Below, piece by piece: positions 8,171 through 16,042 of a DNA stretch of 18,850 bases. The notes under the pieces are model-generated. The model was not told where the DNA came from and did not search any database. It was given only the letters and a program-made list of their open reading frames with translations. The stretch is from Bacteriovoracales bacterium (GTDB taxonomy: Bacteria > Bdellovibrionota > Bacteriovoracia > Bacteriovoracales > Bacteriovoracaceae). How positions within the stretch are numbered: position 1 is the first letter of the stretch; each line of letters opens with the position of its first letter. A program made the position numbers and the translations under genes. Location of the stretch: positions 1 through 18,850 of the forward strand of contig SKGZ01000030.1 of assembly GCA_007117175.1 (NCBI GenBank), given 5' to 3'.

Positions 8171-9472
8171 ATGAACCTCAGTAAAAAGCCCTATAAAGGA
8201 TGCCGTGACCTTTTTCCCCCAGAAAAGCTGCGGCAGGACTATCTGTTTCAGCGGATGCGACAGACTGCTCAGCTTTTTCACTACCAGCCCTACGATGGCC
8301 CATTACTAGAGGATATTGAGCTTTATCGAGCAAAATCAGGAGAAGAGCTTATTGGTGAGCAAGTCTATGATTTTATTGACAGAGGTCAGCGTCATGTGGC
8401 CATTAGACCAGAGATGACTCCCAGCCTAGCTCGAATGATTGCTCAGGTGCACAGAGAATTGCCTAAACCTATTCGCTGGTACTCCATTCCCAATTTAATG
8501 CGTTATGAAAGACCCCAGAGAGGACGCTTAAGAGAGCACTGGCAATTTAATTGTGATATCTTTGGAGCCCCCGCAGGAGAAGGAGAATTAGAACTGTTAC
8601 AACTGCTGATTCACCTTTTGGAAAGCTTTGGGGCTGGCCAAGAGCACTTTGAAATCAAGATCAACGATCGCAGACTGATGGAAAACTTCTTCAAACAAAA
8701 GCTGAAAATCAACAACGAACAAACAGGTCAATTATATCGATTTGTAGATCGCTATCAAAAAATAACACACGATCAGAGAGAGCAGCAATTAGCAGCCATT
8801 CAACTCAGTGAAGAACAAAAAGATCTTTTTAATGCTTTTTTAGAAATTAAAAACTTCACTGAATTACAATTATACTTCCAAAATGAAAACGAGCTACTTG
8901 TGGATATTCAACAGTTAATGGAAAACTTGCAAAGTCTGAACTTGGCCCAATATGTGGAATATGATCCTTTTATTGTTCGCGGTCTAGACTACTACACAGG
9001 TCTGGTTTTTGAAGTTTTTGACAAACACCCCGAAAACCGAAGGGCACTTTGCGGTGGAGGAGCTTACGATAATCTTCTGGCTCTTTTTAATGAAAAGCCT
9101 CTGAATGCTGTCGGCTTTGGATTAGGAGATGTGACCCTTAAGGATTTTTTGTTAACCCATCAACTCCTTGATGAAAAAGAAATTCATAAACCACCATTAT
9201 TGATCACTTTTCAGGACCAGATTGCTCACCTCTACGCAAAAAAGATTTGCCAAGCATTTCGATCCAATGATCAGCAATGCGAATTTTTAATGACTCCCAT
9301 TAAAATTAACAAAGCCTTTGACTATGCCCAAAAGAAGAATATTCACTTTGTGGTCCTCATTGGGCAGGATGAATTTAATAATGCTCAATTCCAAATTAGA
9401 AATTTAGAGAAAAGAGAATCGAGTTATTTTCAATTAAAAGAAATTAAAGCTAACTTATTAGAAGGACTATAA
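8171..9472 (+). CDS. hisS: Histidine--tRNA ligase
   Basis: A 433-residue class II aminoacyl-tRNA synthetase that charges tRNA-His with histidine in the cytoplasm. It shows 'RPEMTPS' at residues 79-85 and motif 2 (RYERPQRGRLREHWQFNCDI, 111-130). The HisRS-specific histidine-binding signature RGLDYYTG is at 270-277, followed by 'CGGGAYD' at 294-300. A C-terminal anticodon-binding-like domain begins near residue 335. Motif 3 reads 'VGFGLGDVTL', with Thr where many HisRS have the ATP-binding Arg. The length is normal. The ATG is fixed by an in-frame TAG two codons upstream. No Shine-Dalgarno sequence precedes it, unlike most genes in the window. valS follows after 4 bp, so the two form an operon of synthetases. 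Confidence 0.95.
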   Translation: MNLSKKPYKGCRDLFPPEKLRQDYLFQRMRQTAQLFHYQPYDGPLLEDIELYRAKSGEELIGEQVYDFIDRGQRHVAIRPEMTPSLARMIAQVHRELPKPIRWYSIPNLMRYERPQRGRLREHWQFNCDIFGAPAGEGELELLQLLIHLLESFGAGQEHFEIKINDRRLMENFFKQKLKINNEQTGQLYRFVDRYQKITHDQREQQLAAIQLSEEQKDLFNAFLEIKNFTELQLYFQNENELLVDIQQLMENLQSLNLAQYVEYDPFIVRGLDYYTGLVFEVFDKHPENRRALCGGGAYDNLLALFNEKPLNAVGFGLGDVTLKDFLLTHQLLDEKEIHKPPLLITFQDQIAHLYAKKICQAFRSNDQQCEFLMTPIKINKAFDYAQKKNIHFVVLIGQDEFNNAQFQIRNLEKRESSYFQLKEIKANLLEGL

Positions 9473-9476
9473 ATAC

Positions 9477-12131
9477 ATGGAAGAGTCGACAATTGAAAAG
9501 ATCTACAACCCAAAAGATGTCGAAAAAAAATGGTACCAAAAATGGAAAGATCAAAAGTGCTTCACTCCTCGCCAAGGTGACCAGCCAGCTTTTTCCTTGA
9601 TCATGCCACCTCCTAATGTGACAGGGCGGCTGCACATGGGACATGCTCTCGATAATATCTGCCAAGATATCCTCATACGCTATAAAAGAATGAAGGGATT
9701 TCGTACTTTATGGATCCCGGGAGTCGATCATGCCGGCATTGCGACCCAGTCAGTGGTTGAAAAAAAACTATATAAAGAACAAAAAATAAAACGAAATGAT
9801 ATCGGACGAGATGAATTTCTTAAGCATGTCTGGCAGTGGAAAGAAGAACACATGCATGAAATTATCCAACAACTTGAACAACTTGGAGTAAGCTGTGACT
9901 GGGATTACCTGACCTTTACCATGGACTCTATTCCCAATAAGGCTGTCCGTAAGTTTTTTGTAGATCTTTACAATCAAGGCTTAATCTACCAAGCAGAGAA
10001 AATCATTAATTGGGACACCACTTTACAGTCGGCTATTTCAGATGCAGAAGTAGAATCCAAAGAAGTTAAAGGAAAGTTTTATTATATTCAATATCAAATT
10101 GAAGGCAGTGATGACACACTCACGATCGCTACAACCCGTCCAGAAACACTTTTTGGTGACACGGCAGTAGCAGTGAACCCAAAAGATGAACGATTTTCTC
10201 AATACATTGGCAGTTATGCAATCTTACCACTCACCGATCGAAAGATTCCGATTATAGGAGACGAATATGTTGAACTTGAACTTGGAACAGGCTGCTTAAA
10301 GGTCACACCCGGGCATGACTTTAATGACTTTGAAATTGGTAAGCGTCATCAGCTACCAATTATCAATATACTTAACAAAGATGGAACTTTTAATGAAAAT
10401 GCTGCAGCAATCCAAGGACTTAATGTTCAGCAAGGAAGAAAAAAAACAATTGAACTACTCGAAGAAAAGAAATTACTCATCAAAGTAGAAGATCGCTTAC
10501 AGATGGTAGGGCATGGCGAACGCTCTGATTCAATTATTGAGCCTATGGTTAGCCAACAATGGTTTCTCAATGTTTCTGATATGGCAAACAAGGCCGTTAA
10601 GGCAGTTGAAAATAGTGATATGAAATTTTTCCCTAAAGGCTGGGAAAATACCTACTTTTCATGGTTGCGTGAACCTAAGGACTGGTGTATTTCAAGGCAG
10701 TTATGGTGGGGACACCAGATACCAATCTATCAATGCCAATCCTGTCAACATCAATGGGCCAGCGAACAAGACCCAAGTGCCTGCCCTAATTGCCAAGCTT
10801 CTGAATTCACTCAAGACCCAGATGTGCTAGACACTTGGTTTAGCTCTGCTCTTTGGCCTCTGTCCACTCTGGGTTGGCCAGATCAAGAAACAATGAAGCA
10901 AAAGGATTTTGAAAGTTTCTTTCCTACCCACACCTTAGTGACCGGGTTTGATATTATCTTTTTCTGGGTAGCCAGAATGATGATGAGTTCGTTATCAATC
11001 ACCAATCAAGTTCCCTTCAAGCATACTTATATTCACGGCATTGTGCGCGATAAACAAGGCCGTAAGATGAGTAAATCCTTAGGTAATGGGATTGACCCCC
11101 TTGAAACCATTGATCAGTACGGATGTGATGCCGTTCGTTTTACCTTAGCTGCCGGAGCAGGCTATAATCGAGGTCTTAACCTTGACCCAGCCAAAATTGA
11201 AGGCTATCGAAATTTTGTCAATAAACTCTGGAATGCTTTTCGCTTTCTCTCACCTCATCTAAAAAATACTGATTCTAATCAGATCGAGAATATTACTTCA
11301 CTCAATAGTGAAGAAAAATGGATTTTAGAAGAATTAAATCAAGTGATTGAACAAGTCAGTCATTCCATTGAGGATTATCGCTTTGACGATGCTAGCTCTG
11401 CACTTTATCGTTTTATTTATGATCAGTATTGCTCATGGTTTATCGAACTCTCTAAACCAATTCTTTTCTCTGATGATGATAAGGCTAAGGGCCAACGCTT
11501 GCAGGTACTCACATTAGTTTTAAAAGATATTCTTAAACTTATTCATCCCATTACTCCCTTTGTTTCAGAGGAAATCTATTCTCACCTTAGCAAAAATCAA
11601 ATGCTTATTTCTGAAAAATACCCTGAGGTCCGTGCTGAATTCAACTTTCCAGATGATCGCTTTAAGATGAATCAACTTATAGAAATGGTCACTCAAATCC
11701 GCAATCTTCGAGCTTCCCTCAACCTCAAACCTAAAGATGAAATCAAGGCCCAGTTCTTTACCGACAACCAAGAAGTTGCCCAATTTTTTTACCAACAAAA
11801 AATAGCCCTTAAGGACTTAGCTGGAATTGTAGCTGCTACAATTAGTAGTAAGGCATCTAAACGACCAGGTAAATCATCCGCTGTCGCCACTGATCAAGTG
11901 GAGGCTTATGTGCAACTTGAAGGTTTGATTGATCTTAAAAAAGAACAAGAACGGCTACAAAAGAAAATTGATCATTTACTCAAGGAACAACAAAAGTTTC
12001 AAGCAAAGCTGGATAATCCCAAGTTTTCAGAAAATGCCCCTGAAGAAGTTATCAACGAGGTCAAAGAAAAGCTCAACCACTCAACTCTTAAGATAAACTC
12101 ACTAAAAGCTGCGCTGAATAATCTTGATTAG
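9477..12131 (+). CDS. valS: Valine--tRNA ligase
   Basis: An 884-residue class I aminoacyl-tRNA synthetase of typical bacterial ValRS length. The HIGH motif is HMGH (residues 53-56) inside PPPNVTGRLHMGHALDN, and KMSKS is at residues 530-534. The editing (CP1) domain includes 'ATTRPETLFGDTAVAV', which hydrolyses mischarged Thr-tRNA. A zinc-ribbon-like four-cysteine segment (C-x2-C ... C-x2-C, about residues 419-440) precedes 'DVLDTWFSSALWPLSTLGWP', a ValRS hallmark. The C-terminus has the ValRS coiled-coil arm (about 815-884). GAAGGA at 9461-9466, inside the end of hisS, serves as ribosome-binding site with a 10-nt spacing. It ends 12 bp from the stop of the convergent metallopeptidase gene, and no clear terminator hairpin is visible. 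Confidence 0.97.
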   Translation: MEESTIEKIYNPKDVEKKWYQKWKDQKCFTPRQGDQPAFSLIMPPPNVTGRLHMGHALDNICQDILIRYKRMKGFRTLWIPGVDHAGIATQSVVEKKLYKEQKIKRNDIGRDEFLKHVWQWKEEHMHEIIQQLEQLGVSCDWDYLTFTMDSIPNKAVRKFFVDLYNQGLIYQAEKIINWDTTLQSAISDAEVESKEVKGKFYYIQYQIEGSDDTLTIATTRPETLFGDTAVAVNPKDERFSQYIGSYAILPLTDRKIPIIGDEYVELELGTGCLKVTPGHDFNDFEIGKRHQLPIINILNKDGTFNENAAAIQGLNVQQGRKKTIELLEEKKLLIKVEDRLQMVGHGERSDSIIEPMVSQQWFLNVSDMANKAVKAVENSDMKFFPKGWENTYFSWLREPKDWCISRQLWWGHQIPIYQCQSCQHQWASEQDPSACPNCQASEFTQDPDVLDTWFSSALWPLSTLGWPDQETMKQKDFESFFPTHTLVTGFDIIFFWVARMMMSSLSITNQVPFKHTYIHGIVRDKQGRKMSKSLGNGIDPLETIDQYGCDAVRFTLAAGAGYNRGLNLDPAKIEGYRNFVNKLWNAFRFLSPHLKNTDSNQIENITSLNSEEKWILEELNQVIEQVSHSIEDYRFDDASSALYRFIYDQYCSWFIELSKPILFSDDDKAKGQRLQVLTLVLKDILKLIHPITPFVSEEIYSHLSKNQMLISEKYPEVRAEFNFPDDRFKMNQLIEMVTQIRNLRASLNLKPKDEIKAQFFTDNQEVAQFFYQQKIALKDLAGIVAATISSKASKRPGKSSAVATDQVEAYVQLEGLIDLKKEQERLQKKIDHLLKEQQKFQAKLDNPKFSENAPEEVINEVKEKLNHSTLKINSLKAALNNLD

Positions 12132-12143
12132 ATAATTTAAGAA

Positions 12144-13940
12144 CTATTGAATCTCAGTCACCATTATTTTACGTATCACCCCTGTCTTTAATCTTAACTC
12201 TACCCCTACTAAGGTTTTATCATCAATTTCAGGAAGATCATGTGGGGTATTAATTTGATCTGACTGAACAAGATACAACCTTACGCTATCGAGTGCCTTC
12301 ATTGTTGCTTGAGCTTCACGACCTAATATTAATGAAATTAGAGTGAATAAATGCCGGGCCCTCAACCTTCCGGAAATAATATTAATTGGTATTAATTGGT
12401 CATTAAATCTTAAAAAATGTTCAGAGCTCTGTGGTCTTCTTAACTTGAAGACGAAGCCTATATCCTCAATTTGTGTATCGATCCATCTTTTCAATAAGCT
12501 TTTATACTCGCTTCCCTTGTTAACATACCACTCATAATAGCTAGAAAATTCTGTAGAAAGTTTATCTAAAATTGCAGCATATGAACCATCTCGAGTAAAA
12601 TCTTTTCCGTTACGATCTTTAATACTTAGTATATTATTTTTTTCAATATCCTTTAAAATCCAAAACTGCGTATTTTTTTTCTCACTTTCATATGCTATTT
12701 GAAACCAAACTCCATCTTTAACTGTTTTTGATTTTTGCGAAGATAACACTACAAATTGGCTCTTCTCCTGTGCAGCTAAACCATACTGCCGAGAAATTTC
12801 CGCAGGGTAGTCAGTAGAAAAGGAAACCTTTTTAAATCCACTGATCTCAGTATTAACCTCATCAAAAGCATAGTTAATGGTATTGTCAGTATAGCCAGGG
12901 AAACGTAACCTAATCAGAATATCAATTTGGGTTAAATCCTCTACTCCCAATTTACTCAGCTCTTCTCGATAAAGAGTTAAATAAGAAAAAGCAGTATGAG
13001 GGAAACTATGCTTTAGTGCCCTTACACTATTGATAACAGCCTGATCGGCTATTTCTTCCCCTAGCCTTGCCCGTACATCATAGAAAAGACCTGCAAACAC
13101 TTCACCTAGATCATGAACCGGTAACTTGGGTTCATAAACCTTAGTATTTTTTAACTTTCTCAAAGCATGACCACTCAACATCACTGTTCCTACATCACTT
13201 GAACCGGTTACTATATAGGCCATATAATCAGAAAACCCTTCATTTAAGCCTCCAATTTCTTCATTGAATGTTTCACGCTGCACAAGCTCATTAAAAACAG
13301 CATGTCCAGCCTCGTGAACTGCAACAGTAGGATCAAAAGAAGAAGGTCTCAAATTCATCCCTAGAATTCTAGTTAGCAGCATATTTCTTGCAGGTAAAAA
13401 GCTTAGTGAAAAATCCTTAGGGTTAAAAAATGCATTATTCTCCATAACCAGACCACTAGCCGCATCAGGAATTTCTCTATCGACTAAAACCTTGAGCTTT
13501 CTCTTGCTTTCAAACCCTAAATTATTTTCTAATTTTTCAAATAGCTGGCTAACCCAATAATAAACTGTCGCTTGACGAACTAGACTCATTTCTTCATCTG
13601 CGGCTCTTCTTTTTCTCGTCTCAGTACGACGAGTAACATAATTAGTTTTGTCTTTATTGACAAAAAAAGTTTGGTCTTGCTGACAGTTGACATGACATAA
13701 GTATAAATACTGATTATGAAAAAAAACTTGATCTAAAGGGAAAGTAAAACTTAGGCTAGGTTTATCGAGCTGAGTCTCTTCAATTAATGATTTGGGAATG
13801 TGATAACGACGAACTCCACGCCAATCATCTTGATTCATATGAGATATGTCCTTGACCAAGGGAACTGTCACCTGATTGTGTGCTAAGCTGCTGGCGCAAA
13901 TAGAATTCACGAAAATGAAAGACCAAAATAATGACTTCAT
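12144..13940 (-). CDS. Secreted HExxH zinc metallopeptidase, M4/M36-like (gluzincin)
   Basis: A 598-residue exported protein with an N-terminal signal peptide (about residues 1-20). The zinc site is H209-E-A-G-H213. The third ligand is Glu234 in 'GLNEGFSDYMA', 24 residues after the catalytic Glu210. This is the gluzincin arrangement of M4 (thermolysin) and M36 (fungalysin) peptidases. Further on, 'PVHDLGEVFAGLFYDV' resembles the M36 segment that supplies a helper histidine. A basic stretch 'TRKRRAADEE' near residues 108-117 separates an N-terminal ~110 residues, which could be a pro-region, from the catalytic core. The C-terminal ~250 residues have no recognised domain. The start ATG is preceded by a strong AGGAGAG. 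The substrate is unknown; extracellular or periplasmic protein degradation is the natural guess. The gene converges with valS. Confidence 0.85.
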   Translation of the reverse strand: MKSLFWSFIFVNSICASSLAHNQVTVPLVKDISHMNQDDWRGVRRYHIPKSLIEETQLDKPSLSFTFPLDQVFFHNQYLYLCHVNCQQDQTFFVNKDKTNYVTRRTETRKRRAADEEMSLVRQATVYYWVSQLFEKLENNLGFESKRKLKVLVDREIPDAASGLVMENNAFFNPKDFSLSFLPARNMLLTRILGMNLRPSSFDPTVAVHEAGHAVFNELVQRETFNEEIGGLNEGFSDYMAYIVTGSSDVGTVMLSGHALRKLKNTKVYEPKLPVHDLGEVFAGLFYDVRARLGEEIADQAVINSVRALKHSFPHTAFSYLTLYREELSKLGVEDLTQIDILIRLRFPGYTDNTINYAFDEVNTEISGFKKVSFSTDYPAEISRQYGLAAQEKSQFVVLSSQKSKTVKDGVWFQIAYESEKKNTQFWILKDIEKNNILSIKDRNGKDFTRDGSYAAILDKLSTEFSSYYEWYVNKGSEYKSLLKRWIDTQIEDIGFVFKLRRPQSSEHFLRFNDQLIPINIISGRLRARHLFTLISLILGREAQATMKALDSVRLYLVQSDQINTPHDLPEIDDKTLVGVELRLKTGVIRKIMVTEIQ

Positions 13941-13968
13941 GACTCTCTCCTATTAGAGTGGATTATGA

Positions 13969-13999
13969 TCTATAACCCATTTTGATCTCTTATTGGCAA
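13969..13999 (-). promoter_or_regulatory. Candidate promoter of the metallopeptidase gene
   Basis: On the minus strand, TTGCCA (13994-13999, 5 of 6 to consensus) is followed by TATAGA (13969-13974, 4 of 6) with a 19-bp spacer, or by TTATAG with 18 bp. The -35 is good and the spacing is longer than ideal. It lies about 30 bp upstream of the ATG at 13940. Confidence 0.35.
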
Positions 14000-14041
14000 A
14001 TTCCTGTATTTTTTGCATGGTCTACCATTATTTAAAGAATC

Positions 14042-14070
14042 TTGATTAAATCTGTAAAATCCATTACAAC
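14042..14070 (+). promoter_or_regulatory. rnpB promoter
   Basis: TTGATT (14042-14047) and TACAAC (14065-14070) are separated by exactly 17 bp. Six bases then lead to G14077, the first base of the RNase P RNA P1 helix. The spacing to the independently deduced RNA 5' end makes this the best-supported promoter in the window. Confidence 0.65.
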
Positions 14071-14076
14071 AATCAA

Positions 14077-14367
14077 GTCAAGGTAGAGGGATTATCGCAA
14101 GGTCAACTTGAGGAAAGTCCGGACACCACAGAGCGCCATAGCGGATAACGTCCGCCCACCGTGAGGTGAGGACAAGTGCAACAGAAAGAATGTACAGGTC
14201 ATGCTGTAGTGAAATCAGGTAAACTCTATGGGGTGCAAGTCTATGTAGGCCAACGTTTAAGATTTGCTCGATCGATGTTGGCGGGTAAGACGCTTGAGCG
14301 CAGAGGCAACTTTGTGCCTAGAGGAATGATAGTCGAAAACAGAATCCGGCTTACACTCTACCTTGAC
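14077..14367 (+). ncRNA. rnpB: RNase P RNA (compact)
   Basis: The catalytic RNA of ribonuclease P, which removes 5' leaders from tRNA precursors. The ends are set by a perfect 12-bp P1 helix (14077-14088 with 14356-14367), followed by six T (14368-14373). Conserved cores are present in order: GAGGAAAGTCCGGAC near the 5' side (P4), GTGCAACAGAAAGA, GGTAAACTC, GTGCAAGTC, CTAGAGGAATGATAGTC and ACAGAATCCGGCTTA near the 3' end. Visible hairpins include a short P3 (CAAG/CTTG), P8 (GCGGA/TCCGC), P9 with a GTGA loop (CACC/GGTG) and P18 (8 bp with a GCAA tetraloop). At about 291 nt it is much shorter than E. coli P RNA (about 377 nt). The P11-P14 region is reduced to a TACAG/CTGTA hairpin. Its 3' end overlaps the convergent mutY stop codon. 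Confidence 0.96.
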
Positions 14368-15398
14368 TTTTTTGACAGTAATATTTTGCGAGACTGATGG
14401 GCAAGATTGATTGTCTCTAAATCATCCCAAGAAAACCACTTTTGCTCATAATGCTTCAATTTTTTCTGCTCAGAAGTATTTAATTTTGTATCCTTGAAAA
14501 TAAGGTTTTTAATCTTATAACAAGTGATTGCCGATGAAACTTCATTAATGATCTGTTTTTGAGTTCTTGTTTGATCCCAATCATACTGATCAAATTTTTC
14601 ATGACTACAAGATTGGGTAAAAGTTGGAATTTCCCATTGCCCTTGTAACCACTTTTTTTCAGGCCGTTTATAAAGCAAAATTTTATTAGACTTAATCACT
14701 AGCACTCGTTTCAAGCTAAGGTCATATTGTTTTTTTTCAGGCTTAATTAAATAATCAAATTGATGATTAGTATTGGCCTTGCATTTTGAGCTCAGCGGAC
14801 ACAAGGAGCAATGAGGATCATCATTTTGACAGATTGTTCGACCTAAATCCATTAAGGCCTCGTTAAAAGCTCGGTAACTTATGGGGTATCGATCCATCCC
14901 ACTTTGTAGAAACTTCTTTTCTATTTTGCTTTCTAACTGAGAACGCTTGCCTTGGAATTGATAAAATCTTGCTAAGACCCTAATGAGATTACCGTCAATG
15001 GCAAGAGCTGGCCTATCAAGTCCCATGGCAATGATTGCATTAGCAGTATAAGCCCCGATTCCCGGAGCATTGAGAAGCTCTTCTTTTTGATCTGGAATTG
15101 TCTGAAAATGACTTTGAAAGTATTGTGCTGCCTTGTGCAAATTGCGTGCTCTACGATAATAACCAAGGCCTATCCACTCATTGAGCACTTCTTCTTCGGA
15201 ACTCAACGCCAGGGTTTTTAAGCTGGGAAAACGTTTCAGAAAACTCTCAAATCTTTTTTCTACTGCTGTCACAGTTGTTTGCTGAAGCATAATTTCAGAC
15301 ACCATTGTTGTGTAGAGACTTCTTTTTTTTCTCCAGGGAAGCTCTTTAAATTGCTTTTGCGACCAAGCAATCAGCTTTTCAATTAATTGTAAATTCAT
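14358..15398 (-). CDS. mutY: A/G-specific adenine glycosylase
   Basis: A 346-residue base-excision-repair enzyme that removes adenine mispaired with 8-oxoguanine. The MutY features are clear. The catalytic Glu35 lies in SEIMLQQTTV, and GLGYYRRARNLHKAA lies at 77-91. The helix-hairpin-helix LNAPGIGAYTANAI is at 109-122, and the catalytic Asp135 lies in AIDGNLIRVLAR. The 4Fe-4S cluster ligands are C190-x6-C197-x2-C200-x5-C206. The C-terminal ~120 residues form the NUDIX-like 8-oxoG recognition domain. The ATG follows the lolA stop by 5 bp and has no Shine-Dalgarno site, so translation probably depends on coupling to lolA. Its TAG stop (14358-14360) lies inside the 3' strand of the rnpB P1 helix on the other strand. 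Confidence 0.95.
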   Translation of the reverse strand: MNLQLIEKLIAWSQKQFKELPWRKKRSLYTTMVSEIMLQQTTVTAVEKRFESFLKRFPSLKTLALSSEEEVLNEWIGLGYYRRARNLHKAAQYFQSHFQTIPDQKEELLNAPGIGAYTANAIIAMGLDRPALAIDGNLIRVLARFYQFQGKRSQLESKIEKKFLQSGMDRYPISYRAFNEALMDLGRTICQNDDPHCSLCPLSSKCKANTNHQFDYLIKPEKKQYDLSLKRVLVIKSNKILLYKRPEKKWLQGQWEIPTFTQSCSHEKFDQYDWDQTRTQKQIINEVSSAITCYKIKNLIFKDTKLNTSEQKKLKHYEQKWFSWDDLETINLAHQSRKILLSKKSR

Positions 15399-15403
15399 CA
15401 GAG

Positions 15404-16033
15404 TTAGTTTTGAATAATTTGAGTATTCTTAGGGATATTAAACTCAAAATGCTTCTGTGAATACTTCATTTCTTTTTTGATCTCTGTAAATGATAAAGTG
15501 ACTTTTTTGCCATCCAAATAATTTAAATCTAACGAACGAACCTTCTCTAATGTGCGAATAGTCGCCCCTTTCCAATGAATGGAAACCTTAGTTAAATTAA
15601 ATTCTTTACTTGCTGATTGATTAAATTCTAATTGCGTTTGATCAGGAGTTAAGTTCTTCACCTGAAAAACTTCATTGGTTTTCAACCCTCTTTGCAATGT
15701 ATCAAAAAGCTTGCTCATCACTGGCTTAGTTGAACTCACCTGAACTGATCCCTTCTCTGTCTCAATAATAGGGGGAGTATAATACCATGTTTTCTTTCCA
15801 TTGCTGATATAGATGGTATTATTCTTAAATTCTTTAATCCTTATTTTACCAGGAAACTGATAATCTAATAGTCCTTCACTTTTTTTAGTTGCTCCCGTTA
15901 CACTCTGATAGGATTGTTCAAATTTCACTTGAAAGGCTGAAGGCAAAAATTGAGCACTATGTGAGATCTGTGATGCCGCAAAAAAAAGAAAAATTAATAA
16001 AAATATTTTTTTTATCAAACTCACTAGTATCAT
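15404..16033 (-). CDS. lolA: Outer-membrane lipoprotein carrier protein LolA
   Basis: A periplasmic chaperone that carries lipoproteins from the LolCDE transporter to the outer membrane. The ~209-residue product has a signal peptide (hydrophobic core IFLLIFLFFAA, cleavage near SHSA) and the LolA pattern. This includes an early 'VKFEQSYQSVTG', then 'GLLDYQFPGKIRIK', 'ISNGKKTWYYTPP', a late 'LDGKKVTLSFTEIK' and 'FEFNIPKNTQII' at the C-terminus. ATG at 16033 is chosen because AAAGGG (16039-16044) sits 5 nt upstream. A GTG one codon earlier (16036) is only 2 nt from that site. It lies 9 bp after the smc stop and 5 bp before mutY, in one operon. Its presence argues for a Gram-negative cell. Confidence 0.88.
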   Translation of the reverse strand: MILVSLIKKIFLLIFLFFAASQISHSAQFLPSAFQVKFEQSYQSVTGATKKSEGLLDYQFPGKIRIKEFKNNTIYISNGKKTWYYTPPIIETEKGSVQVSSTKPVMSKLFDTLQRGLKTNEVFQVKNLTPDQTQLEFNQSASKEFNLTKVSIHWKGATIRTLEKVRSLDLNYLDGKKVTLSFTEIKKEMKYSQKHFEFNIPKNTQIIQN

Positions 16034-16042
16034 CACATCCCT

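Noticed and set aside
12381..12400. A perfect 10-bp tandem repeat (ATTAATTGGT twice)
   Set aside because: It lies within the metallopeptidase coding sequence, has only two copies and a unit not divisible by three. In AT-rich coding DNA this is most likely chance.
14176..14397. An open frame of about 73 codons on the plus strand next to mutY
   Set aside because: It lies almost wholly inside the RNase P RNA gene. Its bases are explained by conserved P RNA cores and helices, so it is not a protein gene.
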